This document shows, piece after piece, positions 59,010 through 64,000 of a DNA stretch of 64,000 bases (its first letter is position 1; each line of letters starts with the position of its first letter). The translations under genes were made by a program, and so were the position numbers. The notes under the pieces are model-generated. The model worked only from the letters and a program-made list of their open reading frames with translations, ran no database searches and had not been told where the DNA came from. The stretch is from Phycomyces nitens (lineage: Eukaryota > Mucoromycota > Mucoromycetes > Mucorales > Phycomycetaceae), in NCBI GenBank assembly GCA_022702545.1, contig JAHRBC010000001.1, forward strand, positions 6,882,001 through 6,946,000, in the 5' to 3' direction.

Positions 59010-60717
59010 TTAAAAGTTCAAGTAGGGACGGCTGTTTGCATTGTAGTTATCCATCATATCCCAAAACTGAGAAACAGCTGCCTTGTCCATATGGCGCTTA
59101 TGTCTATGAATCTAGAACCTCAAAGTGTCAGTATATCACACTATAAAACTAACTGTACATACATTCAGGTCAGTGACGGCCCAGCTGGCAGCAGCACCTG
59201 TTGTTTTATCTGTATTCCATTTGGGATAGATGCCCTTGACTGATAGTCATTAATATCCCATTGCTCTCGATATCTTGGCCCAAATGCCCTTACCATGGTT
59301 AAATAGCTCTGCAGGTCTTTCCCACTTCCAACCCTTGAATTGCCATTGTTGTCCTGTCACGAATACACACGACACACGATCCCTATTGACCTGGATTTAA
59401 TCTGGCTGCCATTCACATATAGATCTTTTGTATTATCTCACCAGTCACTCTGCTTGAATCCTGTAACAGAGTCAACAACATAATATGGCACAGTTTGTCC
59501 ATTGGCTTTTTTCCGCTCCACTGTCACTTGTTCTGGCTTCTTGATACCAGATTCTCTGAGTTCCTGTGAATCTATATACCTAATAGACCCAAGTATTCAA
59601 CTTCTTAGCTAGTGTCCTTTTTCATTCCAGTCCTGCCATCTCTTGGTCACTCACACTTGATCTTCAAGGAACTGCTTAATGTTAAATAGTGTGAATTTGG
59701 CTGTTGGTGCGGCTGGCACAATAATGATTGGTATTTTATCTATTTCATATCACCCCCCATTAGCGTTCTTTCTGATCATAAAGACACCTTACCTTTGCTT
59801 GACAGCTTGGCACCTTTGGCACGAATTGGGTTGATCTTTGCAGGCACGGGGGTCTTGGAAATTGCGGTTGGTTGCGATGTGAGACGAGCTGTTTTTTTTT
59901 GCAATCAGACAAGCCATTTTAGTTTTGGTATCTTGATAGCATAATCCAAATCACAAAAATACCTCCAGGTTTCGCTGATGCCACAGAATTAGGGTGAGTG
60001 GGCTCTTTACCGAGAATCAGAGTTTGTGCCAGTGAAGCTACATGATCAAAATTCTAATACACCAAATTCAGTTTACCCCAAATTATCGACTGGATTTACA
60101 TATAAATCCTAATCTTTTCTTATTTGTTATTCACCTTTTTTCCTCGGAGGATCGAAGACCTAGTTACGCATTCCCGCTCTCGTGCAACTACTTTCTTTAC
60201 AAACTCTTCGTCATCAATGCCTCTCATCTTCTTGTTAGGATTGGTATCTGCTGTTTCTACTCGAGCACGTTTTTCTGAAAAGATATAACACACACATATA
60301 TATATATTTAGTAATTATTGAATAAGGCAAGAAAAAGAACTTACCGGCTTTGTTATCCTCGACATTAGGCAGACTATCAATTCTACCGGTCAGGTAATCG
60401 AGAATCTTTTTTTTTTCAATGATCGAGATGTGCTCAATGTTGCGTAGACGGCCCTCTAAAATGTATGCACTGTTGTCTAATTGAGCGTTCTGGATCAGGA
60501 AGATAAGGGTGTCGAGTGTATATGTCTCATCGCTGTTTACGCTCTTTTTGAAATTTGTGGGTACTTGACGTGGAAAGGATTGATCTCCAAACTGAACCGT
60601 GGCAGCATCCACTATACTATTGACCACCTGACCAGAAGAATCGAGCAGCACAACTGACTTGTTGTTGCGTGTGTAATCACGCAATAATGATAGAGGCTGC
60701 TGTGAATCGGTAGCCAT
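59010..60717 (-). CDS. CDC73: Paf1 complex subunit Cdc73 (parafibromin)
   Basis: Nine exons: 60717-60345, 60274-60135, 60053-59963, 59888-59793, 59739-59655, 59579-59442, 59382-59294, 59239-59163, 59111-59010, giving 396 residues, close to yeast Cdc73 length. The N-terminal domain shows PLSLLRDYTRNNKSVV, FGDQSFPRQVPTNFKK and YTLDTLIFLIQNAQL. The middle is basic and low-complexity. The C-terminal Ras-like domain starts with KIPIIIVPAAPTAKFTLFNI and continues with DWDRVSCVFVTGQQWQFKGW, HVKGIYPKWNTD and HKRHMDKAAVSQFWDMMDNY. Cdc73 links the Paf1 complex to RNA polymerase II during elongation and histone modification. The exon 7/8 intron (59293-59240) reads as plausible protein in another frame, but splicing it out restores HVKG exactly, so no frameshift is present. 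Confidence 0.95.
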
Positions 60718-62282
60718 GGTTAGATGAAGTCGTTGGGACAAGAAGTACAAGATAGACTCAGAATAGAGTCAGTAATGGTAAGGCGTCACTGACAGTCACG
60801 TCTACTCTGTCAGAGTCGAAACAAGGGTTTTGGATATTGACTTTGGTTAAACCTTTCTGATGATTAGTCTTTCCACTTTATTGGAAAATGGTTATCGGAG
60901 TCCAGAAAAAAATTCATTGCTCTTTTCATACACATTTTTATAATTGTTTGTGGATTTGAAAAATATTGCACGTTTTATAATGCAAAATATACATATTTGT
61001 GTGCAAAAATTATATAGGAAAGATATACTTTGGAAAAATAAAATAAACAATTCAATTTATATGCTTAAATATGTCTAATATTTGGCTGCTATGTAGAAGC
61101 AATATTCCTCAAAGATAAAAGATATACGGTGATATTTCATTAATTTATCAATAACTCTTTAATTGACTTTTTCAAATACCAAACGAGATTATAAAAAAAA
61201 AAGATGTTTCAAGGTATTAATAGTGACAATTGGTGGTAATGAATAATATATATTATTCATGGGATTTATTTTTAAAACTTCAAGTCTTGCATAATATCCA
61301 TAGTACCATTCACAAGCTACGTGCAATTACTAGATGTGGTGTAGTTTTTATATACAAATTCTATCTTGTACTTTTTTTTAATAGAAATGGCTTGGTCCTT
61401 CTTTATGTATCAAAGCAAGATCTTGGCAAATACATGTATCAAAAGACAAGTGTGTTCTTATTAATGCAATTATTAATGAAAATAAGATGCATAACCATGG
61501 TACACGGTAATTAAATTCAAAGGTACAAAAATAACAATAGGGATCCTTGAAACATCCAAACTCTTCTTCCTTCATAGATAAATGCTTGGAAAATACCTTT
61601 ATATAAAGGCTCTCTAGATATTTTAGAGAATATATGCTGGTAATTATTAATAAAGCCTTTTGGATAATTTACCCTATATAAAGACAATAACCAAGTAAAT
61701 GTAAATAATCAATAGCTCTTTACAAGAAGTACAGGGATAAACTATAGCAGCAGTCCAAATATTAACTTATGGTACAAATTTGGCTTTATAGGAATTAGCA
61801 TAATGTCTGATCAGCGTACGTATAATATTGATTATGATATCAAAGGCTCCCTATAGATTGGAAAGAATAGCAAGATGCATTGAACCCCAAGAGATCTACA
61901 CTCCACAAATAGGGCGGCGCTATATTACTCTTTTGAATTTCTTCAGGTGGCTCACAGCAAATCCTTGGCCATCGGTCCTAAATTTTTCAGTAAGAGATGA
62001 TGCATATCAACCATTTTCCCGCTTTATGTTGGTTGGCTTCTGAGATAGTGGCGAATGATACTTGATCTACAGTAAGCTTATATCACTAACAAGTGGCTTC
62101 CAATGAGTGAACCGTCATGAGCTATTGCCAACTAGTATTTACAAGGGTCTCACTTGGAAATGAAATATTAAACAGTTTGAATCTCATCTTGGTATCTATA
62201 TAATGCACTTGCTTACTATGCGACTTGAGTTTTGTGTTCTTTCTTTTTGTCAGTTTACAACGATATCTTAATACTATAATTC
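60718..62282. other. Intergenic region between divergent CDC73 and the Sur7-type gene
   Basis: About 1.6 kb, AT-rich. It must carry both promoters. A plus frame near 61828-62043 has some protein-like composition (LTANPWPSVLNFSVRDDAYQ) but no identifiable domain or exon partner, and may be a relic. Confidence 0.55.
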
Positions 62283-63359
62283 ATGATTTGCTTTGCGATT
62301 TCTACATTCTTCGCCTCGGTCTTTACGCTATTTGCGTTCTTACTCGAGCTGTTTGTCTTGATCGGTCAGTTATCAAACAAACCTTTGCTGCGTCACCTAT
62401 ACTTTGGACAAGCAATAAATGCATCCCAAGGAAAAACCCTCAACTTCAATCTGTGGTAAGTACAGTGAAAGTGTATATATAAGACTATTGACAAGCCAAA
62501 AAATGATGTCTTTGCTAGGAATTATTGCACTGGAGATATCAATGGTCACGTATCAGGCTGTGCAAAACCTCGTCCGGCTTTCAATTGGGCACAGACACCA
62601 GGTATTAGCCAGGTAATGTCTCGTCAGGCAAACAGTGGATCTATCAAGAGCATATTTCTCGCTCTGTTTGTCATCATTTTCATCAGCTGTGGTTTGAGCT
62701 TGATCTTTTGGCTTATGAGCTTACCAATCTGCTGCCTCCGTCGCCGTGGACTTGGATATTCCATGACAACTCTTACTCTGATAAACTTCCTTTTGGCTCT
62801 AGTTGCAATGATTATTGGGCTTGTGGTTACGATTCATGGTGGAAAAATGCTTACTGCAGCTGATCCTGGATGGTTGGGTACGCCTGGAAATTCTCTTTGG
62901 TGTTTAATTGGTGCCGTGGTATCTTTGTTCTTCGCCGTTTTGCTGTACTCCGCCGGTTCATGCTGTTGCAAGGGATCCAAAGAAGGAAGACGTGTTCGTC
63001 CTGGAAAGGCAGACTCGTTTACAAGCGAAAACCGTCAGAGATTTGACAGTGGCCCTCCTCCTCCTCCTCATGTCAATAATAATGGATATCATCCTCACCA
63101 GGGTCCCTCTCCTAACACTTATGCAAACCAAGGCCCTATAATGACCTCTCCTCAACAGCATTCGCCAATGCCACCTACAAGTCCTTATGTTGCACCCCAA
63201 GAGCAGAGACCCTACGAGACTCCAACTTTCCAGCACACTCAATTGGGGCAATCACCCAACATTCACTCTGATCACATTCAGCACAATCAGCACCATGAAG
63301 TTAAACAATTCAAACACATGCCTTTCCCAGGCCAAAACAATAATGTTCAGCATGTTTAA
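62283..63359 (+). CDS. Sur7/PalI-family four-span plasma membrane protein
   Basis: Two exons: 62283-62455 and 62519-63359, giving 337 residues. The first ATG opens directly into TM1 (ISTFFASVFTLFAFLLELFV). The extracellular loop holds the family's W-(x)2-C-x-G...C signature (LWNYCTG...GCAKP); the codon for this Trp spans the splice junction. TM2 is at ~103-127, TM3 at ~138-160 and TM4 at ~180-202, with a CCLRRR and a CCCKG motif at cytosolic edges that may be palmitoylated. The ~130-residue C-terminal tail is rich in Pro, Gln, Asn and His. Family members act in eisosome/MCC patches (Sur7) or ambient-pH sensing (PalI/Rim9). The long disordered tail resembles PalI, but the branch cannot be settled by eye. 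Confidence 0.85.
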
Positions 63360-63885
63360 TCCTCTACCAACGCCTTTTCTTTTATTTTATTTTTAATCTT
63401 TTTACATATTATAATATACTTCACTACCTATCCTCTAGACCTTACTATTATATAATAAAATAATTTGTCTATTAAATATCACTATGGTAACAAATTCGAT
63501 CATATGTTGCCAATTACCCAAATAAACTTGTAGTCTTTAATCATAGTAACTCATCTGCATGAACACAAAGGTCATCAAGTCTCGCAGGATTGTTGTGACA
63601 TCTTTTGTTTGAAACCATTCAGACTACTTGCTGACTAGTCTAAGAGTGTTTTCGTCATTATTATAAAGTGATGTGTTTGCATACTGTTCCATCTGTGTAT
63701 GCATGGGAGCTATGATGCTATATCAACAGAGATTTAACATTATGTGTCTATATCACAGAATTGCATTACAAGGGTTAACTCAAAGATACTGGCACCTTTA
63801 TTAATTGATTGATTGATTGGTTGGTTGGTTGAATGTGAATGTGAATGAAAATGTTGTATGTGTGGTATGAACATTAAGATTGATA
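63360..63885. other. Spacer between convergent genes
   Basis: 3' ends of the Sur7-type gene and of the partial gene at the edge. It contains a (GATT)n/(GGTT)n microsatellite near 63.80-63.83 kb. Confidence 0.65.
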
Positions 63886-63974
63886 TCATACATTGGACAT
63901 ATCCGGGCCCAACTCCACGTCTTGCTCGTCTTGGTCACTGTGTGTCTTGTAGGTATAAACCTTGACACAGCCAT
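63886..63974 (-). CDS. Last exon of an unidentified gene (5' part beyond the window)
   Basis: On the minus strand an intron end (TTTCACTAG) is followed by 29 codons and a TGA. The piece reads GCVKVYTYKTHSDQDEQDVE and ends GPDMSNV. The opening (D)GCVKVYTY looks like the last strand of a WD40 blade, and the rest is an acidic tail. It is too short to name, and the exon is inferred from the splice site plus composition. Confidence 0.45.
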
Positions 63975-64000
63975 CTAGTGAAACAAATAATATTTAACAA

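Noticed and set aside
59240..59293. Apparent frameshift in CDC73 (GIWAKI in one frame, REQWDIND in the next)
   Set aside because: The segment is a perfect small intron (GTAAGG, TTAATGAC branch, CAG). Removing it gives HVKGIYPKW, which fits the family.

Overview
The window looks like nuclear DNA of a filamentous fungus, most likely from the Mucoromycota (Mucorales-like). Genes carry many short introns of about 45-80 nt with GTAAGT/GTATGT-type donors and CTAAC/CTAAT branch sites. Coding DNA is GC-richer than the very AT-rich intergenic deserts. Several families are typical of these fungi: a ricin-type beta-trefoil array, a Sur7/PalI protein, an F-box/LRR-like protein, and decayed Fanzor-like and Tc1/mariner-like elements. 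The species is not identifiable by eye.

Region 1 (1-18.8 kb, minus strand) is one giant gene whose 3' end lies outside the window. Eight exons give an uninterrupted reading frame of at least 6,084 codons. It encodes about ten ricin-B-like beta-trefoil domains, an acidic linker, a roughly 800-residue helical charged region, and then more than 3,300 residues of 22-31-residue 'KPTV...VVEGV' repeats. These are stacked in near-identical 439- and 608-residue higher-order units. All seven introns are phase 1. There is no signal peptide, so it is probably an intracellular scaffold or structural protein of unknown role.

Region 2 (18.8-32.4 kb) is mostly AT-rich desert with an ER FKBP-type prolyl isomerase (25.2-26.2 kb, seven exons) and a tRNA-Ser(CGA) gene (28.4 kb).

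Region 3 (32.4-46.6 kb) holds a kelch-BTB protein, a small protein with a TVTF/EYDRS box, a transposon graveyard (39.9-42.3 kb) that includes a badly decayed Fanzor-like (TnpB-related RuvC nuclease) gene, and the PP4 regulatory subunit 3 (PSY2/SMEK) in 13 exons on the minus strand.

Region 4 (46.6-53.2 kb) is another gene-poor stretch. It carries a decayed minus-strand element with a serine-recombinase-like segment and a decayed Tc1/mariner-type transposase.

Region 5 (53.2-64 kb) is gene-dense: a microsomal cytochrome P450, an F-box protein, the exosome cofactor MPP6, the Paf1-complex subunit CDC73 (convergent with MPP6), a Sur7/PalI-family membrane protein, and the last exon of a minus-strand gene at the right edge. 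These genes are housekeeping neighbours rather than a pathway cluster. CDC73 and MPP6 both act on nascent RNA, but their adjacency may be chance.
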